A stretch of 32,400 nt of DNA from Thermodesulfobacteriota bacterium. Its GTDB lineage: Bacteria; Desulfobacterota; QYQD01. The position numbers and the translations under genes were made by a program. The stretch is taken from positions 4,808-37,207 of the forward strand of contig JAVHLC010000015.1 in the NCBI GenBank assembly GCA_031082315.1. Reading direction: 5' to 3'. Each line of letters starts with the position of its first letter. The first letter of the stretch is position 1. Under the pieces are notes generated by a model that saw only the letters and a list, made by a program, of their open reading frames with translations, had not been told where the DNA came from and did not search any database. Positions 6,517 through 16,001 of this stretch are shown here, one piece after another.

Positions 6517-8528
6517 GGGGACCTCCGTTCTATTTCGATAAAAGGAACGATAAGCTCTTCGATGGATATTCCTCCGTGGGAGACAATTCTGTCTCCCACC
6601 TTTACAAATGCTTTACGGGGAGGGGCAAGAAGGGGGAGATAGTTGTCAGGAAGCCCTATTGAAGGCCAATCTATGGAACCCGGGAATTTTGTTTTGATAT
6701 TTGCCCGGGAATTGTCGTCGTTGTATATTCGGACACGTTCGCCACGGAGATCAGCGATATTGCTTTCAGATGGGCTTCCCACTCCCTGAGCTTCAATATT
6801 GCCGTGATCAGACGTGATGTATATGAAAAATTCTTTATCGAGGAGTAAGTTCAGTAATTCTATTAACATGCCCTGTGTGGCCCATTGATGCACCTGGTTA
6901 TGCATGCCTCTTGTGCCAAGCTGCATACCGTGCATTATTTTATCAATGGTGTCTACCACAAGACCTGCAACACGGATTTTAGGATCTGAGAGACTTTCTT
7001 TGATGGATTCTAATGACGAAAACTCACGTAAACCCTTCTTATAAAAGATTTCTGTAGAGTGGATTCCCTGCTCTTCCCAGAATTGTGACCATAATTTGGA
7101 ATCATTATCTGTGGAGCCAATGTTTGATGTGAAGTAAAGGGGGATTTTGCCGCTGAATAAAGCCTGGCGTGATACCGAAGTGATTGTCGGTATCCAGGCG
7201 AAAGACGCGGTTTCTTTGAATTTTAAAGAAGGGTTCTGTTTTGAGAGAACATCGCGAAGCACAAGCCATTGATCTATAGCCATACCGTCTATCACAATAA
7301 GGCATATCTTGCTGTTGTTTTTGGTATCAAGCGAGCGGGTGATGTAGCGTGGAATGTGATGCACCATCACCGGTGGGGATGGCGGATGATTATAAAGGCT
7401 GCTGTATTTCTGAGCCAACCATTGATGAAGAGCGGTGTCAGTCTCTGCCTGAATAGTGGAGAGTGATTTTTCGAAGTCAGGTGTGGATTCAAGTTCGTAT
7501 AGACCGGCATAAAGCTGAGCAAGACGATAGGCAAATATGCACCAGTCATGGTGTGTACAATTTATAGGTGGAAAAGATTGATTCAACGATTCCAGAAGGC
7601 TTTGCAGACGTTTTCTGTTGTCTTTTTCGGGATCGATAAGGAGACCAACGGTAATTTTTGGGGGTGATAGTTTTTTTAAGAGTAGGTCTGCTTTTGGATG
7701 CGTCACGGGTTGTAGCAGGTTTTCCAGGAAATAGTTGTCGATATATATCCGGATATCATCGTGATCGAAGGGGAGGTAGGCAGGTCCAGGGTATTTAAGG
7801 CCATAAACTTCTTTACGCTGGCAGGCGGAGTCATCAGTATATTCTAGGATATAATCGAGAAAGAGTGGCCAGCGCTCCTGGAGGAATTCAAGAAAAGCGT
7901 CACGGTCTGGAACAATTTGCTCGGCAGGCCACTCAGAGAACTCTTTGTTCTGTTGCAAGATTTGTATGAAACGCTCGTCCAGCATTGGGGGTATCTGCTC
8001 CTTTTTATAATGACGGCGTAAAAGAATGCGTAAAAAGTCAGCCGGGTTTTTAATTATTTCAGGAGCGATATTGAACACGTGCCTTAAGATGAAATCCTTG
8101 GTAGAATTTTTACCGAGCTGTCCGGGATTATACAATTCCTGGGCCTCAAAAAGAACGTCGAAGTATGACCGGTCCAGTTGAGAAACAATGGGATAGCTTA
8201 AATTGGGAAATAATTCACTGAGTCTAAAGTGAAGCTGCCGACCGGCCTTTAACAGATCATAAGGAAGGGCCTTAAGGTCATCGGATTCAAGGCGTAAGAT
8301 AACGTTAAAGTCTGTCTTGTTGTTTTTATCCCAGAATGTTCTGTGCCCGCTTTCATACGCAAAGCGGAAAGCTGCATAATCGTCAAAAGGGATGAGCTCG
8401 AAGCCGCGCTCATAGAGTATCTGGAGAATTTTTTCTTCAATAATGAGGTTATCGGGATCGGCTACCAGGGTGAGCGGTGAAACATGGGGGACAAATGCTT
8501 CGAGTATCTTATCGCGCCAGGTTTTCAT
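6513..8528 (-). CDS. pglZ: BREX-3 PglZ, alkaline-phosphatase-superfamily protein
   Basis: A 671-aa protein with a helical N-terminal half and a C-terminal phosphatase-like domain. IVIDGMA at 411-417 supplies the first metal-binding Asp (414). PTITSVSRQALFSGK at 447-461 covers the nucleophile region, and SDHG at 573-576 supplies the later Asp-His pair. PglZ is a core BREX component of all types; metal-dependent hydrolase activity has been reported for the family, though its substrate in defence is unsettled. Its ATG overlaps the brxH stop (ATGA) and its TGA overlaps the brxA start, a tightly coupled trio. The length is shorter than type 1 PglZ but in keeping with a type 3 member. Confidence 0.88.
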   Translation of the reverse strand: MKTWRDKILEAFVPHVSPLTLVADPDNLIIEEKILQILYERGFELIPFDDYAAFRFAYESGHRTFWDKNNKTDFNVILRLESDDLKALPYDLLKAGRQLHFRLSELFPNLSYPIVSQLDRSYFDVLFEAQELYNPGQLGKNSTKDFILRHVFNIAPEIIKNPADFLRILLRRHYKKEQIPPMLDERFIQILQQNKEFSEWPAEQIVPDRDAFLEFLQERWPLFLDYILEYTDDSACQRKEVYGLKYPGPAYLPFDHDDIRIYIDNYFLENLLQPVTHPKADLLLKKLSPPKITVGLLIDPEKDNRKRLQSLLESLNQSFPPINCTHHDWCIFAYRLAQLYAGLYELESTPDFEKSLSTIQAETDTALHQWLAQKYSSLYNHPPSPPVMVHHIPRYITRSLDTKNNSKICLIVIDGMAIDQWLVLRDVLSKQNPSLKFKETASFAWIPTITSVSRQALFSGKIPLYFTSNIGSTDNDSKLWSQFWEEQGIHSTEIFYKKGLREFSSLESIKESLSDPKIRVAGLVVDTIDKIMHGMQLGTRGMHNQVHQWATQGMLIELLNLLLDKEFFIYITSDHGNIEAQGVGSPSESNIADLRGERVRIYNDDNSRANIKTKFPGSIDWPSIGLPDNYLPLLAPPRKAFVKVGDRIVSHGGISIEELIVPFIEIERRSP

Positions 8529-11398
8529 TGATTTTGCCTGCCTTCAATACGCAAAAGGAGAAGTGGGGACATTTCGGGATAGATATCTTGTATTTTTCTA
8601 AATTGCTCTTGCCAGGCTTTTTCTTCGATTTGGAGCGCTACGAGGCGGTTCATTTTGACACTTGGAAGGCCAATTCTTTCCACCATACGCCGGCGGGCAC
8701 TGAAAGCATACTCTTTTTTCTTTTGTTCTTTTTCAATGTATTTGCTGTGAAGAAGCCGCAGATCATCGTAGATGCCTTTGCCATATTCTATGGCAAGCTC
8801 TTTGGCAATATCAAAATAAAAGGTGGCGTTTTCGCCGCTAATGAATTCTTTTATCTCAGGCGGTGAGCTGAGCAGCTGATCCCAGATAAAGCGGGCAGTA
8901 GGGAGGAGATCGCGACCATCGTCGTGTAAAAAATGAGGAAATACACGCCGGCGGTTCCATTCCGGCGTATAGATGGAAAGCTCCCACAATGACCAGAAGC
9001 CCTTAATAGAGACTGAAAGGTCTACCAGGGCAAGAGACGGTATGGGCTGACCTTGTACAAAGCGGGGAAGATGCATCACCAGTCCTCGAATCTGGGGATT
9101 TTCAATAGTGAGGTGCTGGGCGGAAGGATCAGCCTCTGCATCGTTGGTTGTAAACACAGCGTTTTCAACAGTTTCTCCGGTGGGAAATGTTATATTCCAG
9201 GCAAGGCCTTCTTTTTCTGCTCTTCCACTATAGCTTTTTAAGTAATTTATAGTCATTTGTTCAACCCAGTGCTGCAGGGGATGCTGCATGATGTGTTGGG
9301 CGTCGCTGTGATCTAGCGTGTCCTTTGTATCTTTAAGGCCGAAGATAGACTCTATTTCGCGGCTGGCTTTTGCCTGATCTCTTAAATTCAAGAATAGTGA
9401 ATCTATTTTGTTCCCAACTTCCTGTGGATTGAGAATAGCATCCATGTAAAGATTATCAAATACGTTGGCGGCCTGTGCTGAATCTAAAACATCACCAGTT
9501 TTATCGATGCCGAATTCAGATTTAATAATGGCTAACTTTTCCTCAATTACTTCACGAACACGGAATTCTACGGTGTCATCAAGCACGAAATTGACCACAC
9601 GGACGTCATGTTTTTGTCCAATGCGATCGACTCTACCGATGCGCTGTTCGAGCTTCATTGGATTCCAGGGTATATCATAGTTGATTACCACATGACAGAA
9701 CTGGAGATTAAGACCTTCTCCGCCAGCGTCAGTAGAAATAAGGATTCTGGCCTCTTTGGCAAAAGTTTTGAGTGCCGCCAAGCGTTCGCTCATATTCATG
9801 GAACCGTTTAAAATAACGATAGAAAAACCTCTATCGGTGAGGAAATTTTTGAGCATATCCTGAGTGGGAACGAATTCCGTAAAGAGAAGAATCTTTATAT
9901 TAGGCTCACACGCTTCCTGCTGGAGGCGGTAGATCCAGTTAAGGAGGGCATGGGCTTTGACATCCTGCTCCTTAGCCTCGGTAAGAGATGCTAGTTCCAG
10001 GAGAGCTTTGACTTCTTCTTTCTCATTTTTCAATGCTTTAAGCTGCATCTGGAGGAGAGTGTCGATTTGCTCCTGACCATCCATGTCGGCCCATTCTTCT
10101 TCGATACTATAAGCGGGAAGGGGGAGTTGATCGGTAGGAGTATTTAATACCTCTAGACGTCGCTCCAGGGAAACGCGGATGGCCCTGGTAGAGGAGGTAA
10201 CCAGGCGCTGCATTAGAATCATCAAAAACCCGATATAACTTCTCTTCTCTTTAAGTGCCTGATTGTAGCCCCTTTTCACATAGTCTGTCACTGAATCATA
10301 GAGATAGCGCTGCTCGGAGTGGTGTTCATCCCAGGAAATAGCGAAAAGGAGGGTCTTTCGTGGTTTAAAGAGAGGCTTCCCCTGCCAGTCTATCGCCATT
10401 CGCTTCTCATTGCGTATTACATAAGGCTGGATTCGCTCCCGGGTGACGCTTTCAATAACAGGGAAGGCATCACGATCGACCAGGGAGAGCAGTCTGTGGA
10501 AGGCGTCTGTTTTCCCCTGGTGGGGAGTTGCAGAGAGAAACAGAATGTATGGTGCAGCTTCAGAGAGCCCTCTGCCAAGTTTATAGCGTGCAACTTGTTC
10601 GGTGCTTCCTCCAAGACGATGGGCTTCGTCTACGATGATTAAATCCCAGCCTGCGGTGATTAAGGAATCAAAGCGCTCTTGATTGTATTCGGCAATTTGC
10701 TCGGGTGACCAGCCTTTCCTTTTTTCAAGAGGCTTCACTGTATCCATCGGGACGATGATTTGGGCTAAAAGGGACCAGGGATTAGAAGATTTAGTTACAG
10801 CGGAACCATACATGTCTGGTGAGAGTGAAGAGGATGTTTTGTCTTCTGAGATATGGGTGATGGTTGACAGATCTTCCGGCAACACGAGTTTAAACGTTTC
10901 ATTAAAATGGGTGTGCATCTCGGCGATCCACTGTTGCACCAGGCCTTTGGGCACCACCACGAGAGTTCGACGCACCAGACCTCTCAATTTTAATTCGCGC
11001 AATATCAACCCGGCTTCTATTGTTTTACCAAGCCCCACTTCATCAGCCAGAAGGAAGCGCACATGCTCTTTTGAAATAGCCTGTGAAAGCGCTTTTAACT
11101 GATGGGGCAGGGGGATCACCGAGGCGCTAAAAGGAGCTAATAAGATATCGTAAGAAAGGGCATCGGCCACCCGCGCGGCTGCGGCAATATAGGTTATTAC
11201 ACAGGGATTTTCAATCAAGTACTCATCAATAGGCTTGAGATATTCATCTCGTATGCGAAGGACAAAATTATTATAGGGAAACCATACCCGATAAATCGTG
11301 CTATCCCACAATGTCTGTACATCAATAGCCTTACAGATCTGCCTATGTTCTGTGCTATACAACCATTGTGTCTTTATTTCTGTTGCAAGTTTTTTCAT
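8525..11398 (-). CDS. brxHII: BREX-3 BrxHII, SNF2-like helicase/translocase
   Basis: A 957-aa superfamily 2 ATPase. Motif I (DEVGLGKTIEAG) is at residues 119-130, DEAH at 257-260 and SATPHQGKT at about 285-293. The C-terminal RecA lobe includes STDAGGEGLNLQF and the arginine finger motif EQRIGRVDRIGQKHDV. The sequence belongs to the SNF2/HepA-like helicase-related group. In type 3 BREX the brxHII helicase sits between pglXI and pglZ, exactly as here. It lies 30 bp after pglXI with no strong ribosome-binding site, and its stop overlaps pglZ. It probably remodels or translocates along DNA for the methylation and restriction complex. Confidence 0.9.
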   Translation of the reverse strand: MKKLATEIKTQWLYSTEHRQICKAIDVQTLWDSTIYRVWFPYNNFVLRIRDEYLKPIDEYLIENPCVITYIAAAARVADALSYDILLAPFSASVIPLPHQLKALSQAISKEHVRFLLADEVGLGKTIEAGLILRELKLRGLVRRTLVVVPKGLVQQWIAEMHTHFNETFKLVLPEDLSTITHISEDKTSSSLSPDMYGSAVTKSSNPWSLLAQIIVPMDTVKPLEKRKGWSPEQIAEYNQERFDSLITAGWDLIIVDEAHRLGGSTEQVARYKLGRGLSEAAPYILFLSATPHQGKTDAFHRLLSLVDRDAFPVIESVTRERIQPYVIRNEKRMAIDWQGKPLFKPRKTLLFAISWDEHHSEQRYLYDSVTDYVKRGYNQALKEKRSYIGFLMILMQRLVTSSTRAIRVSLERRLEVLNTPTDQLPLPAYSIEEEWADMDGQEQIDTLLQMQLKALKNEKEEVKALLELASLTEAKEQDVKAHALLNWIYRLQQEACEPNIKILLFTEFVPTQDMLKNFLTDRGFSIVILNGSMNMSERLAALKTFAKEARILISTDAGGEGLNLQFCHVVINYDIPWNPMKLEQRIGRVDRIGQKHDVRVVNFVLDDTVEFRVREVIEEKLAIIKSEFGIDKTGDVLDSAQAANVFDNLYMDAILNPQEVGNKIDSLFLNLRDQAKASREIESIFGLKDTKDTLDHSDAQHIMQHPLQHWVEQMTINYLKSYSGRAEKEGLAWNITFPTGETVENAVFTTNDAEADPSAQHLTIENPQIRGLVMHLPRFVQGQPIPSLALVDLSVSIKGFWSLWELSIYTPEWNRRRVFPHFLHDDGRDLLPTARFIWDQLLSSPPEIKEFISGENATFYFDIAKELAIEYGKGIYDDLRLLHSKYIEKEQKKKEYAFSARRRMVERIGLPSVKMNRLVALQIEEKAWQEQFRKIQDIYPEMSPLLLLRIEGRQNQ

Positions 11399-11428
11399 TG
11401 GAGTGTTTTTGTGTTAAATCTATGAGCT

Positions 11429-14146
11429 TTATTCCTCCATACCAGTTCTAGTGAGAGCCTGATCATACCACATAAGAAGCTTTGGGTCCTCCTGGAGCAC
11501 ATTTTCAGGGATCTTCTTTGCCACTTCAATGATAGTGGTATAATCTTTGTCCTGCCAGGCTTTCTTGAATCCGGCACGAACTGCTTCAAGACGGAATACT
11601 TTCAGGCGGCTCTGCTTTGATTCCCTGTATTCAGCAAATTCTTTCAAAAGGGACCGCTCTCGCAATTTCTCCAGATCTCCTGCTTTATTGGGATCGGGCA
11701 CATACCAGCGATCTTTTGCTCTTGCCAGCAGGGAAGGATCACTCTTGGAGAGATTGCGCAAATCCTTGAAATTAGTTGAAAGATAACTATGAATCTGACT
11801 GGGCACCTCACCCTTTCCGTCATAGCGCAGGAAGTTCTGTTCAAGCATCTCTGAAAGCTCGAGAGGCTTTTCGTGCTTCTGCCAACCGCCTATTTCTTTG
11901 ATGAACTGTGGGTGAAGCTCTTGAAAAGTCTGTGGTCTCTTTGTCAACTGTTGCTTGAGCCATTGTATAGCAGAAGCTTCGTCTAGCACAAAGAGCTCAA
12001 GCTGGAGGACTTCTTTGACAGACATCCGTTTTTTGTCATATTCTGCAACTTGCTCAGGAAGGAAATACATTCCGTCACGTTCTGGAAAGCGCTGTGCCAA
12101 ACCTGCATAAAAGTCGCCAGCAGAGATTGGAACCATAACCCCTCGCTGAACATGGAAGGCGATCATGCGATCAAAGAGGAGGTAGTTTTGGCGTTCTGCG
12201 ATAATCTCCGCGCGTTCTCCCTTTAAAACGAAAACAGGTAGTTGTTTCAAGTGAGTGCGGATGAAATCCCATACCCCTTCTTCTGTCCCAGCCTCAAGTT
12301 TGAAGCGCTCCTCTACGCCGCTGTTTGGCTTGTAAACAGAGATAACGAGATCCTGTTTTACCGCGCCTGCTCTGTAATAATCTTGATTTATTGAACCCTG
12401 CTTCTTGTCTAATGTCCGAACATCTGCTATAACAAACCCTGCTATCATTAGTGCTTCTTGAATAGATTGCCAAACAATATTGCTGGAGTTATGAAATTCA
12501 ACGGTCATCCATCTTCCTGGTTTCAATACTCTAAAATTCTCAGAGAAGCATCTTGCCATAAGTTTTCTATAATCATCTAGTGTTTTGTGTGCCTGTAGAT
12601 TAACGATAGCTTCATTTTTATTATTTGTTATTAACTTCAACCAGGATTCCCATAGAAAACTCAATTCCGAATATATTAAATTCCACCCAAACGGTGGATC
12701 TGTAAAAATATAATCGATTGAAGAATCTGGTATGGAAGGAATAGCAGTTGAGCTTTGGCATGTCACTATTGAATCTTTAAAGTTTTTCACTATTTCATAT
12801 GCTTTTAAATAATCCTTTAGTTTTCTCTTAGCTATTTCAAAAACATTAACTTCTACGTATAGTGGGGGGAAATAAAGAGTATTATTTAAAGGTCTTGTTG
12901 GTCCTGTTGGAAGCCAACGGTTTCTCTTTACTATATGGCGCTCACAAAAAGATGTAAATATTAATTTTTGGACATTAAACTTCAATTTTTCATATAGTGT
13001 GGAAGCGCATAATAAATTGCGTTTGGTATAAAATTGGTGCGTATGAGTAATATTGATGAGATGCAATCCATCTTTATAGTATCTTTCTATTTTTGGTATT
13101 TCATTAGAAGGAAACCATTGATGAAGATTGGTATCATTTATTTTCTTGATCAAAGTGAGATCAAAATTATCTGGCTGTTTTTCAAACCTCTTGCCTCCGA
13201 TACTATAATTAATCAACACAGGTACCTGTTTTGTCTGTTTTATGGGATTATTACTAAAATAATCAATAATAGTTTCGTAAGCGCGTTCTAGCTTCCTTTT
13301 TTCATGTGTTGCGTAGCAAGATTTACAGGTGAGAAAGTCATTTGAATCTTTGTCTTTATGATTTGACGCCTCATAAAATACAATTTCTGAAGAACAATTA
13401 CTACAAATAAATACTTCGGACCACACAATGTAATTAATTTTTCCGATTGTTTTTTCTTTATGTTTGGTTTCGTATAGCCAACTTAATTGTTGTTCTAAAC
13501 GCTCTATGATATTAATCATATTTTTTAATCTTATGCTTTGATCAATGCCTTTGTTCAATGTGCCAGAAATAAATGTTGCAATTGTAGATAAATCACACAA
13601 AATTGATTTTCTTATTCCGGAACCTAATATAGAATTTCCACATAACTGAGCTGCTATTCCAGTCATTCCTGTTCCACAGAACCCATCAAAAACAAGATCT
13701 CCAGGTTCAGTATAATGAAGGATATATTTTAGAATAGCTTTGGGAGGAACTTTTGTATGGTAAGTGTGTGCATTATATACAGGATCGTTTTTCCCTTCAC
13801 TCACATCTGCCGCAAATGGTTCCCTATGATAAGGTTCATTTGGATCGTACTTCTTCCCATAAATCTTAACAAACTCCCCAATCCACGGATTGGGACATGC
13901 AGTATAATAAGGCGGATCAGAAAGCGCAAGTATATCCTCATCCTCACCAATAGGAAACCCTTCAATCTTTCTGAACTCAGGGTCTTTCAGTTTCTCCCGC
14001 AACTTATCCAGAAAATACTCCCGCCGCGCCTCATCATTCTCAAAAGTCATGCCAAGACATTCAACGGGACCTTTTTCCCCCTCCGAACCATCATCCACAT
14101 CATTTATAAGAGGCAACTGTCCCTGTCCTTCTGGTAATTTACCCAT
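11429..14146 (-). CDS. pglXI: BREX-3 PglXI, DNA adenine methyltransferase
   Basis: A 905-aa methyltransferase. The SAM-binding motif FCGTGMTG is at residues 156-163, preceded by DPPYYTACPNPW at 77-88. The catalytic-type motif DPPF is at 483-486 followed by SELSFLWESW. A Cys4 zinc-ribbon candidate (CSNC at 248-251, CKSC at 274-277) lies between. PglX enzymes methylate an adenine in a non-palindromic site and protect host DNA in BREX. The start at 14146 is chosen over an upstream ATG at 14224 because GGGGAGGG precedes it; it overlaps the stop of the upstream gene by eight bases. Coding text in the middle (about 12400-13600) is noticeably AT-richer than the ends, which could mark a swapped recognition region. 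Confidence 0.88.
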   Translation of the reverse strand: MGKLPEGQGQLPLINDVDDGSEGEKGPVECLGMTFENDEARREYFLDKLREKLKDPEFRKIEGFPIGEDEDILALSDPPYYTACPNPWIGEFVKIYGKKYDPNEPYHREPFAADVSEGKNDPVYNAHTYHTKVPPKAILKYILHYTEPGDLVFDGFCGTGMTGIAAQLCGNSILGSGIRKSILCDLSTIATFISGTLNKGIDQSIRLKNMINIIERLEQQLSWLYETKHKEKTIGKINYIVWSEVFICSNCSSEIVFYEASNHKDKDSNDFLTCKSCYATHEKRKLERAYETIIDYFSNNPIKQTKQVPVLINYSIGGKRFEKQPDNFDLTLIKKINDTNLHQWFPSNEIPKIERYYKDGLHLINITHTHQFYTKRNLLCASTLYEKLKFNVQKLIFTSFCERHIVKRNRWLPTGPTRPLNNTLYFPPLYVEVNVFEIAKRKLKDYLKAYEIVKNFKDSIVTCQSSTAIPSIPDSSIDYIFTDPPFGWNLIYSELSFLWESWLKLITNNKNEAIVNLQAHKTLDDYRKLMARCFSENFRVLKPGRWMTVEFHNSSNIVWQSIQEALMIAGFVIADVRTLDKKQGSINQDYYRAGAVKQDLVISVYKPNSGVEERFKLEAGTEEGVWDFIRTHLKQLPVFVLKGERAEIIAERQNYLLFDRMIAFHVQRGVMVPISAGDFYAGLAQRFPERDGMYFLPEQVAEYDKKRMSVKEVLQLELFVLDEASAIQWLKQQLTKRPQTFQELHPQFIKEIGGWQKHEKPLELSEMLEQNFLRYDGKGEVPSQIHSYLSTNFKDLRNLSKSDPSLLARAKDRWYVPDPNKAGDLEKLRERSLLKEFAEYRESKQSRLKVFRLEAVRAGFKKAWQDKDYTTIIEVAKKIPENVLQEDPKLLMWYDQALTRTGMEE

Positions 14147-15995
14147 TGATACCCTCCCCGTCAGAATTATTCTTGACTTCAATACGCCCGCCCAACAATT
14201 TTGCACCAACCTCAGTAATAACATAGGCTTGCCCAGGATGATTGGGTTGATCCGGGTGCATCATACTTATGACACCGCCTTTTATCAAAGGTTCTAAATG
14301 TTTCCGGCGAAAAAACGCACGGTGCGTTAACTGAAGGTGGCTCATAATATCCACCATAGGCCGAGGCGCTTCACAAAAAGCAAGTATTTTCCATTGTGTA
14401 TCGTTCAGATTTTTTAGAATAACAGGTTGATCAGTGACCAACTTAGTCACTCGTGGTTGAACTTGGTCACTGACCAACCTGGCAGGAAGAGCTTCAGCTT
14501 GATCAGTGCCAGAGACTGCTTTCCCGAACCTCTCTCTTAAATGTTTTGCCAAAAGATAATGTGTAGATGATGAACTAGACGCAGGCGTTATCAATGCCTG
14601 CGTGGATAGTTTGACCAATATTGCCTGTGCTTCAGCAGAGGAAAGATTGGTTACCACTTTCACATCGATAAGATTTATATTTTTCTGCCGACATATATAG
14701 GCAAAAGTCTTGGCTTCGGGGTCGCTCAAACGAACTCCAAGGCTTGCCTGGAAGAGAAGTTGTTCTTCAGAAAGAAGCGGTTCTTTAAGAAGGGTGAGAG
14801 CAAAGGTTTTATTTCCTTTATCATTATCGATGATTGGTGGAACGCGACCAAGCTCTTGCCAGTTTCGAAAAATAGTACGAAATCCGGTTCCCGCCTGCTC
14901 GCTTAAGCGGATTCTACGAAAAGCAGATACGATCAAGGGGTTGCGCACCTCTTTTTCGCCGGGCTCCAACAATTCGTTTCTGGATGCAAAGGAATCACCC
15001 GGATTCCATAAAATTGTTCGGTCACGGAAAAACTTTACCGCGGGTTTTTTGGAATGTTCTGCATAGTCCTGGTGAATCAATATGTTGATCATTGATTCGC
15101 GAAAGGCGATGTAGTCGGGAGGATGATCTTGCCGATGCAACATCTCAGGATCAATGCGAAAAGGTTTCTCGGCGTGATGAACAAATCGTTCTACTATGTT
15201 GCGCCATGTACGGACTATATTATCTTCACATACAAGTCTATCAGCCCATCTTTCAATAGGTAAAGAATCTGAAAAATCTGTATTAATCCACTGACAATCA
15301 ACGACAGGTCTTGGTAATATCTGCCGAACTACAGGACCTGAGCCGAAAAGCAGCAATGCCGCCCGTGTAGGAAGAAGCTCACCCCCTTTCTCCACGACAA
15401 GGGCCCAGTGGTGGAGAAACTCAATATCACTCTGGGACTCATCATAGGCTGAATTGTGTTCTTTGAAAACCGCACGATACCAACTGACAGTCTCGGCATC
15501 AAAGCAATGCTCAGGATCAAGATCGACTGGCTCGCAATCATATCTTACGTCTGCCGCATCCCGGATAAAGCGTTTTATTTCATCTTCCGTACAGCGCTCG
15601 TCGCCACCACCACGCCGTATAAAGGACTTTCTGATATCGCCACTTAAGAAAATTGGCTTATCCTGTCGGCGCACTTCTGGAATATAAAATACAAGAAGGG
15701 TATTATCATCTTCTTGAACCATATTTTCCCGAGGATAAATTACGCGGTTGAATTTACCCCCCGAACGCAAGGCGCTGAGAAAATCATTCTGGACCTTGTC
15801 TACTTCAATAACACCTATAATTTCATAAATACCGCTTGCCTCTTTCACACCAAAGACCAACCATCCACCACTGGTATTTGAAAAGGCGGACACTGTTTTA
15901 TAGGCATCATCGGGAACTCCACGCTGCGCGCTTTTAAACTCGACATCGTTCCACTCATAGCCTCCAATGCGCTTTATAAGCTCTTCACGATTCAT
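14139..15995 (-). CDS. AlbA_2 (Schlafen-like) and HATPase-type regulator, inserted in the BREX operon
   Basis: A 618-aa protein. The N-terminal AlbA_2 domain shows WNDVEFKSA at residues 15-23 and AFSNTSGGWLVFGVKE at 37-52. A GHKL-ATPase-like segment, FRESMINILIHQDY at 298-311 and WNPGDSF at 330-336, follows. A C-terminal winged-helix region (LNDTQWKILAFCEAP onward) completes the standard layout of this family of putative ATP-dependent regulators. It is not part of the core type 3 gene set but is locked into the operon: its Shine-Dalgarno GGAG overlaps the brxC stop six bases upstream, and its stop overlaps pglXI. It may regulate BREX or act as a second anti-phage activity. A strong inverted repeat sits in the linker before the winged helix (14425-14479). 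Confidence 0.8.
   Translation of the reverse strand: MNREELIKRIGGYEWNDVEFKSAQRGVPDDAYKTVSAFSNTSGGWLVFGVKEASGIYEIIGVIEVDKVQNDFLSALRSGGKFNRVIYPRENMVQEDDNTLLVFYIPEVRRQDKPIFLSGDIRKSFIRRGGGDERCTEDEIKRFIRDAADVRYDCEPVDLDPEHCFDAETVSWYRAVFKEHNSAYDESQSDIEFLHHWALVVEKGGELLPTRAALLLFGSGPVVRQILPRPVVDCQWINTDFSDSLPIERWADRLVCEDNIVRTWRNIVERFVHHAEKPFRIDPEMLHRQDHPPDYIAFRESMINILIHQDYAEHSKKPAVKFFRDRTILWNPGDSFASRNELLEPGEKEVRNPLIVSAFRRIRLSEQAGTGFRTIFRNWQELGRVPPIIDNDKGNKTFALTLLKEPLLSEEQLLFQASLGVRLSDPEAKTFAYICRQKNINLIDVKVVTNLSSAEAQAILVKLSTQALITPASSSSSTHYLLAKHLRERFGKAVSGTDQAEALPARLVSDQVQPRVTKLVTDQPVILKNLNDTQWKILAFCEAPRPMVDIMSHLQLTHRAFFRRKHLEPLIKGGVISMMHPDQPNHPGQAYVITEVGAKLLGGRIEVKNNSDGEGING
14425..14479. repeat. Intragenic inverted repeat in the AlbA_2 gene
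   Basis: The arms GGTTGATCAGTGACCAA (14425-14441) and TTGGTCACTGACCAACC (14463-14479) are complementary at 16 of 17 positions, with a 21-base loop. A related half-site TTGATCAGTGCC follows at about 14499. The right arm is itself palindromic. It encodes a repetitive linker (VSDQVQPRVTKLVTDQPV) before the winged helix. Confidence 0.75.
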
Positions 15996-16001
15996 CGGTT
16001 T

